A DNA stretch of 57,203 nucleotides from CAZLHO01 sp964559455 (GTDB lineage: Bacteria > Krumholzibacteriota > Krumholzibacteriia > LZORAL124-64-63), in contig CAZLHO010000013.1 of the NCBI GenBank assembly GCA_964559455.1, positions 1 through 57,203 on the forward strand, given 5' to 3'. Below the pieces are notes generated by a model, which did not search any database, was not told where the DNA came from, and was given only the letters and a program-made list of their open reading frames with translations. Both the position numbers and the translations under genes were made by a program. Below, in pieces: positions 34,521 through 42,806 of this stretch. Every line of letters begins with the position of its first letter. The first letter of the stretch is position 1.

Positions 34521-35195
34521 ATGAACGACTCTTCATCACGTCTGCGCCCGCTGTTGCCGGTCGTCCTGCTCGCCGCCGCGCTGCTGGCCTGCGCCGGCTG
34601 CAGCGACGACGACGACACCACCGCCCCGCCCGCCGACACGCCGACGGTCTACCACAGCGAGGGCCTGCTGATGGAGGGCTTCAAGCAGGCCCTCGGCGGC
34701 ATGGACATCGAGCGCTACAGCGGCCTGCTGGACGAGAACTTCACCTTCCGCTTCTGCCAGCAGGACATGGAGGATCCCGAACTGGGCCTGGTGACGGACA
34801 TCCTGACCCGCGTCCAGGAAGATCAGATCATGGGCCGGATGTTCGCGCACGTGCAAGGCTCGGGTGGGCAGACCATCATGAGCATCGATTTCAACGTGCT
34901 GGACATCCTCACGCCGTTCGTTCGCCTCTCGCCCGACGACCCCTACCATCCCGGCGCTGTCCGATGCGACTACGAGACCGACATCGTCTTCTACTACACC
35001 AACACCTACGGGGACGACGCGTCCTTCAGTGTCCGGTCGCTGCAGCGCTTCTACATGATCGACACGCCGTCGGCCGCCGATGAGAACGTGATGGAGTGGC
35101 GCCTGTGCGGGTGGGAGGATCTCGGCGCCATCTACAAGCGTCCGTGCGACTCAACGTCCATCGGCAGCATCAAGGCCTTGTTCTTGCAGCGCTGA
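34521..35195 (+). CDS. lipoprotein of unknown function with variant C-terminal tail
   Basis: 224 residues. The signal peptide (hydrophobic 10-22) ends in cysteines at 23 and 26, then S-D-D-D-D-T-T-A-P-P, a common lipoprotein linker in this lineage. The following region (E-G-L-L-M-E-G-F-K-Q-A-L... D-E-N-F-T-F) resembles an NTF2/SnoaL-like alpha-beta cone, as in many secreted proteins of unknown function. It ends S-I-G-S-I-K-A-L-F-L-Q-R, a variant of the tail seen in the proteins at 30099 and 42807. ATG 34521 has GGAG seven bases upstream. Confidence 0.7.
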   Translation: MNDSSSRLRPLLPVVLLAAALLACAGCSDDDDTTAPPADTPTVYHSEGLLMEGFKQALGGMDIERYSGLLDENFTFRFCQQDMEDPELGLVTDILTRVQEDQIMGRMFAHVQGSGGQTIMSIDFNVLDILTPFVRLSPDDPYHPGAVRCDYETDIVFYYTNTYGDDASFSVRSLQRFYMIDTPSAADENVMEWRLCGWEDLGAIYKRPCDSTSIGSIKALFLQR

Positions 35196-35450
35196 GCCCG
35201 GCGGAATATTCCTGGACATGCGATTCCAGTATTTGCTACGATTCTCTTGTTAAAAAAAGACTGACTTGCCCCTGATGGTTCCTGCTTCCCCCTGCACCCC
35301 CGCGGAACTGTCGGGGGCTATCTCTATCCGCCGCCCCCGATTCGACGATCCGGCGCGCGCGGACTTGCGCCCGCCCCCCCGCTTGGCCTAGTCTGGACCC
35401 TTCGCCCACATGACCGGGCCGCTCCGCCGGCCCTTTTCCTGGAGGTCGCC

Positions 35451-36329
35451 ATGATCCGCCGCCGCGCCGCCGCCGTCTTCGCCCTCGTCCTGCTGGCCGC
35501 CTTCGCCGCCGCGCCGTCCGCCCTCGCCGAGAGCGCCTCGGGCACGGTGATCGCCAACGACGGCGTGCCCATCGCCTACGAGGTCGCCGGCGCCGGCACG
35601 CCCACGCTGGTCTTCGTCCACTGCTGGAGCTGCGACCGGGGTTACTGGAGCGCGCAGCTGCCCCTCTTCGCCGAGCATCACCGCGTGGTGGCCGTCGACC
35701 TGGGCGGCCACGGCGAATCCGGGCTTGGCCGCGAGGACATGACCATCGAGGAGTTCGGCGAGGACGTGGCCGCCGTCGTCCGTCACCTGGGCCTCGAGCG
35801 CGCCGTGCTGATCGGCCATTCGATGGGCGGCTCGGTGATCATCGAGGCGGCGCTGCGCCTGCCGGGCGTCGTCGAGGGCCTGATCGCCGTGGACACCCTG
35901 CAGGACGTCGAGCGCGCGCTGGCGGAGGAGCAGATCGAGGCCTTCATGACCCCCATGCGCTCGAATTACGCCGAGACGGCCCGCGGCTTCGTGGGCCAGG
36001 CCCTCTTCCCCGCGGACGCCGATCCCGAGCTGCGCGACCGGGTCGCCGAGGACATGGCCTCCGCGCCGCCCGAAATCGCCGTTTCGGCCATGGGCAACCT
36101 GCTGCGCTACCCCGCGGCCGAGCGCCTGGAGAAGACCGGCCTGCCGCTGGCGGCCATCAACAGCGACCGCTTTCCTACGAACGTCGAGGCCGACGCCCGG
36201 CACGCCAAGGCCTTCAAGCTGTTCACCATGACCGGCGTCGGGCACTTCCCGCACATGGAGCGCACCGTCGAGTTCAACCAGAAGCTGAACGAGGCGCTGG
36301 CCTGGATCGCCGAGCAGCAAGCGCAGTAG
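35451..36329 (+). CDS. exported alpha/beta hydrolase
   Basis: 292 residues with a signal peptide ending near A-L-A-E (residues 24-27). The fold is the classic alpha/beta hydrolase: F-V-H-C-W-S oxyanion strand, D-L-G-G-H-G-E-S, nucleophile Ser124 in G-H-S-M-G-G, and the catalytic His in V-G-H-F-P-H-M. Hydrolytic role is likely but the substrate is not predictable. ATG 35451 follows GGAGG. The 255-base gap upstream is AT-richer and holds a short C/G-rich hairpin near 35300, but no clear promoter. Confidence 0.85.
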   Translation: MIRRRAAAVFALVLLAAFAAAPSALAESASGTVIANDGVPIAYEVAGAGTPTLVFVHCWSCDRGYWSAQLPLFAEHHRVVAVDLGGHGESGLGREDMTIEEFGEDVAAVVRHLGLERAVLIGHSMGGSVIIEAALRLPGVVEGLIAVDTLQDVERALAEEQIEAFMTPMRSNYAETARGFVGQALFPADADPELRDRVAEDMASAPPEIAVSAMGNLLRYPAAERLEKTGLPLAAINSDRFPTNVEADARHAKAFKLFTMTGVGHFPHMERTVEFNQKLNEALAWIAEQQAQ

Positions 36330-36354
36330 CATCCCGAACAGGAGGTCCGCCGTC

Positions 36355-37353
36355 ATGGAGATGGAATACCGCAACCTGGGACGCAGCGGCCTGAAGGTCT
36401 CGGCCCTGAGCTTCGGCGCCTGGGTCACCTTCGGCGACCAGATGGACGCCGGCCCCGCCGGCGAATGCATGCACGCCGCCCGCGAGGCCGGGGTGAACTT
36501 CTTCGACAACGCCGAGGTCTACGCCGAAGGCCGGGCCGAGCTGATCATGGGCCAGGTGCTGGCCGACGCGGACTGGGACCGCGCGGACATCGTGGTCTCG
36601 ACCAAGATCTTCTGGGGCGGCCCGGGCGTGAACCAGCGCGGGCTGTCGCGCAAGCACATCCTCGAGGGCACCTGGGCGGCGCTGGACCGGCTGCAGCTGG
36701 ACTACGTCGACCTGGTCTTCTGCCACCGCCCCGACCCCGAGACGCCGATGCTCGAGGTCGTCCAGGCCATGAACTGGCTGGTGGACAGCGGCGTGGCCTT
36801 CTACTGGGGCACCAGCGAGTGGAGCGCCGAGCAGATCCGCCACGCCTGCGAGCTGGCCCGCCGCGAGCGCCTGATCCCGCCGACCATGGAGCAGCCGCAG
36901 TACAACATGCTGCACCGCGAGCGGGTCGAGAAGGAGTTCGCGCCCCTGTACCGCGACTACGGCCTGGGCACGACGACCTGGAGCCCCCTGGCCAGCGGCC
37001 TGCTGACCGGCAAGTACAACGACGGCATCCCCGAGGGCAGCCGCCTGGCGCTGGAGGCCTACGGGTGGCTGCACGAGTGGGTCTTCGGGCCGGACCGCGA
37101 CCGGCGCATCGAGCGCGTGCGGGCCCTGGGCGGCGTGGCCGCCGACCTGGGCTGCACCCAGGCCCAGCTGGCGCTGGCCTGGTGCCTGAAGAACCCGCAC
37201 GTCAGCACCGTGATCACCGGCGCCTCGCGGCCCGAGCAGGTGGTCGAGAACATGAAGGCCCTGGAGGTGGCCGCGCAGCTCGACACCGCGGTCATGGAGC
37301 GCATCGAGGCGATCCTGGAGAACCGTCCCGAGCCCGAGAAGAACTGGCGCTGA
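36355..37353 (+). CDS. aldo/keto reductase, Kv-beta/YghZ type
   Basis: 332 residues. The catalytic tetrad is visible: D51 and Y56 in F-F-D-N-A-E-V-Y, the Lys in V-S-T-K-I-F-W, and the His in F-C-H-R-P-D. The NADPH end reads V-I-T-G-A-S-R-P-E-Q. The N-terminal M-E-Y-R-N-L-G-R-S-G-L-K-V-S is typical of the potassium-channel beta-like group. It reduces aldehydes or ketones with NADPH. It starts 25 bases after the hydrolase stop and the membrane-protein gene follows four bases later, so the three may be co-transcribed. Confidence 0.9.
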   Translation: MEMEYRNLGRSGLKVSALSFGAWVTFGDQMDAGPAGECMHAAREAGVNFFDNAEVYAEGRAELIMGQVLADADWDRADIVVSTKIFWGGPGVNQRGLSRKHILEGTWAALDRLQLDYVDLVFCHRPDPETPMLEVVQAMNWLVDSGVAFYWGTSEWSAEQIRHACELARRERLIPPTMEQPQYNMLHRERVEKEFAPLYRDYGLGTTTWSPLASGLLTGKYNDGIPEGSRLALEAYGWLHEWVFGPDRDRRIERVRALGGVAADLGCTQAQLALAWCLKNPHVSTVITGASRPEQVVENMKALEVAAQLDTAVMERIEAILENRPEPEKNWR

Positions 37354-37357
37354 CCCG

Positions 37358-39523
37358 ATGGCCGCCCCGCGCAAGGAAGGACGACGTTTCCGGCTCCCGC
37401 TCGGACCGCTGCTGGCGGGCCTGCTGGGAGCCGGCGTCTTCCTGCTGCGCATCGGGCCGCGGATCCTGCCGACCGGATCGGTGACCTGGCTGCACGCCAA
37501 CAGCGACTCGGCGATGTGCCAGCTGGGCTGGGAGTTCCTGCGCCGAGAGCCCTGGCGCCTGCCCCTGGGCGCGATCACCGGCTACATGGCGCCGCAGGGC
37601 ACGACCGTGGCCATGACCGACTCGCTGCCGCTGGCGGCCGTCCTGCTGAAGCTCTTCGCGCCGCTGCTGCCGGCCGATTTCCAGTTCTTCGGCCTCTGGC
37701 TGCTGCTCTGCTACGCGCTGCAGGGCGCCTTCGCCTGGCTGCTGGCCGCGCGGCTGCTGCCGGGACGGGCCCTGCGCGCCGCGGCGGCGGCGCTGATCTT
37801 CCTGGCCCCGGCCTTCCTGAACCGCGACGCCCACTTCACCCTGACCGCGCACTGGCAGCTGCTGGCCGCGCTGTGGCTCTACCTGCGGGCGGGCGACGGC
37901 GCCCAAGGATGGCGGCGGCGGCTGGGTCCGTGGCTGGTCCTGCTGCCGGTCGCCTGCGGCACGCACTTCTACCTGGGCGTGATGGTGCTCGGCTTCGCGG
38001 CGGCGGCGCTGGCCCGCGGCCGGCTGACCGCGCCGCGGCGGCGTCCCTGGCTGTGGCCGGTCGAGACGGCGGCCGCGCTGGGCCTGGCCGTCGGCGGCTG
38101 GGCCCTGCTCGGCTTCCTGAAGTTCGGCGACATCACCCGCGACACCGGCTCGAGCTTCGCCGTCTCGTCCCTGAACCTGAACGGCTTCTGGAACTCGCAG
38201 GGGCTGGCCCGGCTGCCCGGGCTGCCGATCGCCGTGGTCAACGATTACGAGGCCTTCAACTACCTGGGCCTGGGCGCGCTGCTGGCGATCGCGCTGGCGA
38301 TCGGGATGCTGGCGGCGCGCCGCGCCGGCCTGGGCCCGGGAACGCTGCGGCGACACTGGCCCCTGGCCGTGGTGACGCTCGTCTTCTGGCTGATGGCCGT
38401 CGGCGACCGCATCGCCTGGAACGGCGCGGTCCTGCTGTCGTACACCGCGCCCGGCCCGCTGGCGACCCTGCTCGACCCCTTCCGGGCCAGCGCCCGCTTC
38501 GCCTGGCCGGTGGCCTACCTGCTCCTGGCGGCGGCCCTGACGGCGACGGGCCGCCGATTCCGCCCGCGCACGGCCCTGGCCGTGGTCGCCGGCTGCCTGG
38601 CGCTGCAGTTGTGGGATCTGGGACCGCTGCTCGACCGGCGCGACCACTACCGCGACATGACCTTCACGACCCGCTTGCAGGATCCCCAGTGGGACGAGGC
38701 CATGCGCCGGGCCGACAAGATCCTGACCTATCCCCCGCGCATGAAGCACACCGTCTTCGAGGACGACTTCCTGGACCTCTCGCTGCTGGCCCTGCGCCAC
38801 GGCGCAACGACCTCGGCCGGCTACGCGGCCCGCGACTTCCGCAGCAGCGTGGTGGCCGGCGTCGAGGGCATGAAGGAGGAGCTCTTCGGCGGCGAGCCGG
38901 ACCCGCGCGCGCTCTACGTGCTGCGCTACGCCTATTTCGCGGAGAACTACCCGGCGCTGATGCAGGACTTCACGGCCACCGACCTGGACGGCTTCGCGGT
39001 GCTCTTCGCCCGCGACGGCGGCTTCCGCCCCCGGCGCGTCTACCGGGTCGAGACCGTGGGCCTGGGAGACTACCTGGAGCGCCACGCCGGCCGCACGGTG
39101 GTGATGGTCGCCAAGGACGAGGCCGCGCAACGGCTGGACCCCGCCTTCAAGGAGCGGATGCGCGGGCTCGGCTCGCGCATCGACCAGCTGCCCTACGGCG
39201 GCGCCTACGTGGGCATCGTCGTCCACGGCGACCTCGTCTTCGAGCAGTTCGACGAAGACCAGGAAGTGGTGCTGGGCGGGTCGGCGGGCGCCCGCATGGG
39301 CGAGGTCATGGTGCGCCGCCCCTTCACCGTCGCCTCGGGCGGCCGCACCGGCACCAACCGGGCCTCGCTGGATCTGGACGGCGTCGAAGCCCTTTTCAAC
39401 TGCCGCGGCCTGAACGTGGCCGTGCTGGACGACGTGCAGCGGCTGATGGAGGTCGCGGTCTTCGACACCCACGCCGGGACCGCCGGCCACGCCTACCGGC
39501 TGCGGTCCAATCCCGACCGCTGA
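37358..39523 (+). CDS. large membrane protein (DUF6311-like) with C-terminal ILEI/FAM3-type domain
   Basis: 721 residues. About ten hydrophobic spans lie in residues 15-430, in the pattern of GT-C-fold polyprenol-dependent glycosyltransferases and DUF6311. Early acidic residues (H-A-N-S-D-S-A) could serve catalysis. The last 110 residues are soluble: V-V-L-G-G-S-A-G strand, R-T-G-T-N-R-A-S, then R-G-L-N-V-A-V-L-D-D and V-A-V-F-D-T-H-A-G, matching the interleukin-like EMT inducer (FAM3) fold known to occur with cell-surface glycan proteins. I infer sugar transfer at the outer face of the inner membrane with a ligand-binding tail. ATG 37358 is four bases after the aldo/keto reductase stop. Confidence 0.7.
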   Translation: MAAPRKEGRRFRLPLGPLLAGLLGAGVFLLRIGPRILPTGSVTWLHANSDSAMCQLGWEFLRREPWRLPLGAITGYMAPQGTTVAMTDSLPLAAVLLKLFAPLLPADFQFFGLWLLLCYALQGAFAWLLAARLLPGRALRAAAAALIFLAPAFLNRDAHFTLTAHWQLLAALWLYLRAGDGAQGWRRRLGPWLVLLPVACGTHFYLGVMVLGFAAAALARGRLTAPRRRPWLWPVETAAALGLAVGGWALLGFLKFGDITRDTGSSFAVSSLNLNGFWNSQGLARLPGLPIAVVNDYEAFNYLGLGALLAIALAIGMLAARRAGLGPGTLRRHWPLAVVTLVFWLMAVGDRIAWNGAVLLSYTAPGPLATLLDPFRASARFAWPVAYLLLAAALTATGRRFRPRTALAVVAGCLALQLWDLGPLLDRRDHYRDMTFTTRLQDPQWDEAMRRADKILTYPPRMKHTVFEDDFLDLSLLALRHGATTSAGYAARDFRSSVVAGVEGMKEELFGGEPDPRALYVLRYAYFAENYPALMQDFTATDLDGFAVLFARDGGFRPRRVYRVETVGLGDYLERHAGRTVVMVAKDEAAQRLDPAFKERMRGLGSRIDQLPYGGAYVGIVVHGDLVFEQFDEDQEVVLGGSAGARMGEVMVRRPFTVASGGRTGTNRASLDLDGVEALFNCRGLNVAVLDDVQRLMEVAVFDTHAGTAGHAYRLRSNPDR

Positions 39524-39653
39524 GCGCCCCGCCGGGGACGCGCGGATCTCCACTTGCCGACGGGCCCCGCCAGGAGCGAAATTGTGCCGGTTCGAGGCCG
39601 GAGAGATCGCCCGGCCGGCGTCGTCGCCACCCCCACCGAGGAGACTCCAGCCC

Positions 39654-40388
39654 ATGGCTCAGCCCGAACGCCGCCACGGTTTCGGCCTTCGCCCGGACGA
39701 CATCCTGGCGGACAAGTACGTGATCGTCGAGAAGCTGGGGTCGGGCTGGGAGAGCGAGGTCTACCTGGTCCGCGAGAAGGTCACCGGCATCGAACGCTCG
39801 GTGAAGCTCTTCTTCCCCGCCCGCAACCCGGGCAACCGCGCGCTGCGCCGTCACGCCCGCAAGATGCACAAGCTGCGCGACTGCCCGATCCTGAGCGGCT
39901 ACCACACCCAGGAGAGCGTCGAGCTCGACGGCGAGGACGTCTCCTTCCTGGTCTCGGAGTACATCGACGGCGAGCTGCTGAGCCGCTTCGTCAAGCGCCA
40001 GCCGGGCCACCGCCTGGAGCCCTTCCAGGGCCTGCTGCTGCTCCACGAACTGGCCCGCGGCATCGAGACCATCCACGACATGCGCGACTACCACGGCGAC
40101 CTGCACTCCGACAACGTGCTGGTGCGCCGCCGCGGCCTGGGCTTCAGCGCCCGGCTGGTGGACATCTACCACTGGGGGCCGCCCAGCGCCGAGAACATCC
40201 AGGAAGACGTCTACAACCTGGTGCGGATCTTCCACGAAATCCTGGGCGGCGCGGCGCGCTACGCCAAGCACCCGCCGGAGGTCAAGGCGATCTGCTGCGG
40301 CCTCAAACGCACGCTGATCCGGCGGAAGTTCCGCAACGCAGGCCGGTTGCGGAAATACCTGGAGACGATGGAGTGGACGTCGCGCTAG
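39654..40388 (+). CDS. Ser/Thr-kinase-fold protein with altered DFG
   Basis: 244 residues, a compact kinase domain with no transmembrane part. The Gly-rich loop is L-G-S-G-W-E-S-E-V-Y, the ATP lysine is K51 (S-V-K-L-F-F), and the catalytic loop is H-G-D-L-H-S-D-N-V-L-V (Asp149, Asn154). The metal-binding DFG is D170-I-Y instead. The Asp is kept, so activity is possible; aminoglycoside-phosphotransferase-like kinases also use such variants. The C-lobe is short. ATG 39654 has GAGGAG 11 bases upstream. No phosphatase or obvious substrate is adjacent. Confidence 0.8.
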   Translation: MAQPERRHGFGLRPDDILADKYVIVEKLGSGWESEVYLVREKVTGIERSVKLFFPARNPGNRALRRHARKMHKLRDCPILSGYHTQESVELDGEDVSFLVSEYIDGELLSRFVKRQPGHRLEPFQGLLLLHELARGIETIHDMRDYHGDLHSDNVLVRRRGLGFSARLVDIYHWGPPSAENIQEDVYNLVRIFHEILGGAARYAKHPPEVKAICCGLKRTLIRRKFRNAGRLRKYLETMEWTSR

Positions 40389-40413
40389 CGGCCGAAAACC
40401 AGACCCCCGCATA

Positions 40414-40442
40414 TTGATTTTCCATTTCCCATCGCGTAGAAT
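40414..40442 (+). promoter_or_regulatory. sigma-70-like promoter for the DUF1508 gene
   Basis: TTGATT (40414-40419), exactly 17 bases, TAGAAT (40437-40442) in an AT-rich patch. A start near 40449 gives a leader of about 75 bases before ATG 40523. Confidence 0.7.
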
Positions 40443-40522
40443 GGCGCCGTTCCTCTCCAGGGGGCCGGTGCGCCCGCACTACCCCCGCACATGGGTTCTC
40501 GCCCGGTCACGGAGAACTCCGC

Positions 40523-40708
40523 ATGGGCAAGTTCCAGGTCTACGAGGACAAGAAGGGCGAATGGCGCTGGCGGTTCCGCGCGGGCGGCAACTGGGAGACC
40601 ATCGCCGACTCCGGCGAGGGCTACAAGGAGAAGTCCGACTGCATGCACGGCATCGACCTGATGAAAGAGCAGGTCCCCGGCGCCGAGGTCGAGGAAGAGT
40701 CCCACTGA
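40523..40708 (+). CDS. DUF1508 (YegP-like) protein
   Basis: 61 residues: one copy of the DUF1508 fold, F-Q-V-Y-E-D-K-K-G-E-W-R-W-R-F-R, then a turn and D-S-G-E-G-Y-K-E-K-S-D-C. Most DUF1508 proteins carry two copies in tandem; this has one. Function is unknown; E. coli YegP is a two-copy relative. ATG 40523 has GGAGAA upstream and a good promoter lies 80 bases before it. Confidence 0.85.
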   Translation: MGKFQVYEDKKGEWRWRFRAGGNWETIADSGEGYKEKSDCMHGIDLMKEQVPGAEVEEESH

Positions 40709-40723
40709 GCGCCAGCGCCTTTT

Positions 40724-41731
40724 TCAGTAGGCAGCCAGCGCCCGCGCCAGCTCGTCCTTCACCTGCGCCGCCAGGGACGCGGGCTTGACCAGCCGCGCGT
40801 GGGCGCCGAAGGCCAGGACCAGCGACGCGACCTCCGGCTCGGAGGTCGACCAGAAGGACAGCCGGGTCGCGTCGCCGCGCTTCTCGATCGTCTGGTCTGG
40901 GCTCCAGGTCCGCTCGCCGGCCAGCGCCGCCGCCCAGCCGGTCAGGTCCATCACCACGCGGAAGCGCTTCTGGTTCCAGACGCCGAAGCCCCGGTTCATC
41001 ACCTTCTCGAAATCGTAGCCTGCGGGACGGCGGAAGGGCGTGTCGGTCAGCGTGACGCTCTCGAAGCGGTGCAGCGCCAGCAGGGGATCGAACTTCGGCG
41101 TGCGGTAGGGCTTGCCCGGCATGCGGGCCTTGCGGGCGTGGACGTAGACGCTCTCGCGGTGGGCGAAGATCTTCAGGGGCTTGATGCGGAAGACCTTGGC
41201 CGCGTCGGCGCCCAGGCTGCGGTAGGCGATCTCGCAGACGCGGCGGCGGTCGAGGCCCTCGATCAGGGTGCGCAGGATCCCCTCCTGCGCGGTGTAGTCG
41301 ATCACCCCGGAGCGCAGCACCCCGAAGCCGCCGCCCTCGGGCTCCACGCCCGGCGGCAGGTGGCGGGCGCTCTTCTCGAGGGCGCGCTCGACCTCGCGGT
41401 AGGTCTCGCCGCCGAGCAGGTGCTCGGTGAAGGCGCGGCACATCTGCAGAGTGCGGTGCTCGGACTCGGTGAGCAGGGCCGCCGGCTCGGCGCAGGCCTC
41501 GCAGCGCTCGATCCAGACGTACTTGCGGTTGCCCCGGATCTCGTCGCGGATCGGCACGCCGTAGCCGCCGGTGATGTCGTCGATCAGGCGCAGCACGGTC
41601 TGCTTCGAGCAGGCCAGCGAGCGCGCCAGCTCGGCCAGGGTGTAGCGACGGCCGGTGAAGAGCAGCCGGGCGAAGAGACGGATCAGCTTCTCGCCATAGG
41701 AGGCGTCGGGGTCCTTCTTGATCTGCATCAT
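40724..41731 (-). CDS. WYL-domain transcriptional regulator
   Basis: 335 residues from ATG 41731 (or the adjacent ATG 41728, better spaced from GGAG). The N-terminus is a winged helix-turn-helix: Y-T-L-A-E-L-A-R-S-L-A-C-S-K-Q-T-V-L-R-L-I-D. The middle WYL-type ligand domain has I-A-Y-R-S-L and I-K-P-L-K-I-F-A-H-R-E-S-V-Y-V-H-A-R. The C-terminal part is the WCX extension. WYL proteins sense nucleic-acid or nucleotide ligands and often control defence or DNA-damage responses. A perfect palindrome just upstream of the gene suggests it represses itself. Confidence 0.85.
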   Translation of the reverse strand: MMQIKKDPDASYGEKLIRLFARLLFTGRRYTLAELARSLACSKQTVLRLIDDITGGYGVPIRDEIRGNRKYVWIERCEACAEPAALLTESEHRTLQMCRAFTEHLLGGETYREVERALEKSARHLPPGVEPEGGGFGVLRSGVIDYTAQEGILRTLIEGLDRRRVCEIAYRSLGADAAKVFRIKPLKIFAHRESVYVHARKARMPGKPYRTPKFDPLLALHRFESVTLTDTPFRRPAGYDFEKVMNRGFGVWNQKRFRVVMDLTGWAAALAGERTWSPDQTIEKRGDATRLSFWSTSEPEVASLVLAFGAHARLVKPASLAAQVKDELARALAAY

Positions 41732-41752
41732 GGTCTCCAGAATAGAGGTAGA

Positions 41753-41773
41753 CCGTTCCGTCCGACGGAACGG
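41753..41773. promoter_or_regulatory. perfect palindrome, likely operator of the WYL gene
   Basis: CCGTTCCGTC, one central base, then its exact complement, 22 bases upstream of the regulator's ATG. A minus-strand TATCAT (-10 candidate, 41791-41786) is just before it, so the palindrome would cover the first transcribed bases. Binding by the WYL protein is inferred. Confidence 0.7.
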
Positions 41774-41876
41774 GCGTATCGGAATATGATAGCAGATTTT
41801 CAGGAGATCGGGCCGTGTCGATTCCATGAGTCGACCGGGCCGCGCGGGGGTCTTATGGGCGAGTGGACCCCCGCGA

Positions 41877-41919
41877 CAAAAATACGGCCGCCCCGGGGAT
41901 CGCTTCCCCGGGGCGGCCG
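41877..41919 (-). terminator. intrinsic terminator of the SurA_N-like gene
   Basis: A perfect 14-base stem (CGGCCGCCCCGGGG and its complement, 41885-41898 with 41906-41919) around a 7-base loop, followed on the minus strand by TATTTTTG. It lies 30 bases past the stop at 41950. Confidence 0.9.
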
Positions 41920-41949
41920 TCTCGGTACGGGGCGGAGCGAGCGGAAGGC

Positions 41950-42621
41950 TCAGTCCTGTCCCGGCTCCTCGGGCCCCGCGGGCAGCTCGGGGAACTCGAT
42001 CTCGGCGGCCTCGCGCAGCCCTTCCAGGCGAGCGCGGACGGCCTCAGAGCCGGCTCGGCGGCGCAGCGCGTCGCGGATCATCGGCTCTGCCTCGGCGCGG
42101 GGAATCGGCGCCGCCTCGGCCTTCGCGGCGGCGGGCTCGGGCCGGCCGGGCACGATGATGCGGCTGGGCGGCTCGGAGATGCCGATCTGCTCGAGGTAGC
42201 TCTCGTACTCCGCCGCGACCGCCTCGTCGGTGGGCTCGGGCGCGGCCTGGACCTCGCGCGCCAGCAGCCGGTCGACGGTCATATCTCGGCGCACCAGGCG
42301 CTTCAGCGACTCGGGCTCGACCCCAGCCTCGGCCAGCTTGGCGAAGAGGCCTTCGGGGCCGTCGAAGGGCGCGGCCATGCGGTCGATCTCGCCGTCGACC
42401 TCGGCGTCGGCGACGGAGATGCCGTCGTCGGCGGCGGCCTGGGCCAGCAGCTCCCATACCAGCAGCTTGTCCATCGCCATGCCGGCGACTTCCTGCAGCT
42501 GCTCCTGCTCGAGCTCGTGCACGTTCTTCTCGTGCTCGCCCAGGGCGATCTCCTGCATGACGTTGTCACGCTCGAAACGGCTGACGGGATGGCCGTTGAC
42601 GGTCATCAGGGTCGTGTTCAT
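41950..42621 (-). CDS. SurA_N-like protein without a visible PPIase domain
   Basis: 223 residues. It starts V-N-G-H-P-V-S-R-F-E-R, the usual opening of SurA/PpiC-type chaperones, then a long helical arm (E-L-E-Q-E-Q-L-Q-E-V-A) and R-R-D-M-T-V-D-R-L-L. Where family members enter the parvulin domain (H-I-L) this one reads S-R-I-I-V-P-G and then an Ala/Glu/Pro linker and a last helix (R-R-A-G-S-E-A-V-R-A-R-L-E-G-L-R). There is no signal peptide. NifM-like cytosolic chaperone action is possible. ATG 42621 has GGGAGAG upstream; a strong terminator follows. Confidence 0.65.
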   Translation of the reverse strand: MNTTLMTVNGHPVSRFERDNVMQEIALGEHEKNVHELEQEQLQEVAGMAMDKLLVWELLAQAAADDGISVADAEVDGEIDRMAAPFDGPEGLFAKLAEAGVEPESLKRLVRRDMTVDRLLAREVQAAPEPTDEAVAAEYESYLEQIGISEPPSRIIVPGRPEPAAAKAEAAPIPRAEAEPMIRDALRRRAGSEAVRARLEGLREAAEIEFPELPAGPEEPGQD

Positions 42622-42728
42622 GGATCTCTCCCGTTCGGGGGGTCGCCGCGGCGACGTGGCAAGGAAGCCCCGAAGGTAAGCGATCAAGCCGGGGATGGCC
42701 AGCCGCGAGCCCCCCGGCGTCTGCGAGG

Positions 42729-42758
42729 TTGATCTCCGCCCCCGACCGGCAGTAATTT
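42729..42758 (+). promoter_or_regulatory. candidate promoter for the secreted protein at 42807
   Basis: TTGATC (42729-42734), 18-base spacer, TAATTT (42753-42758). Start near 42765; leader about 40 bases. Confidence 0.5.
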
Positions 42759-42806
42759 GATGATGTGTTCCCGACCCGACCCGCCGCGCGACGAGGGAGG
42801 CCCGCG

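Noticed and set aside
35196..35450. Possible small gene or regulatory RNA in the 255-base gap before the exported hydrolase
   Set aside because: Only a weak hairpin near 35300 and an A-run are present; no reading frame, convincing promoter pair or T-tailed terminator supports a gene.
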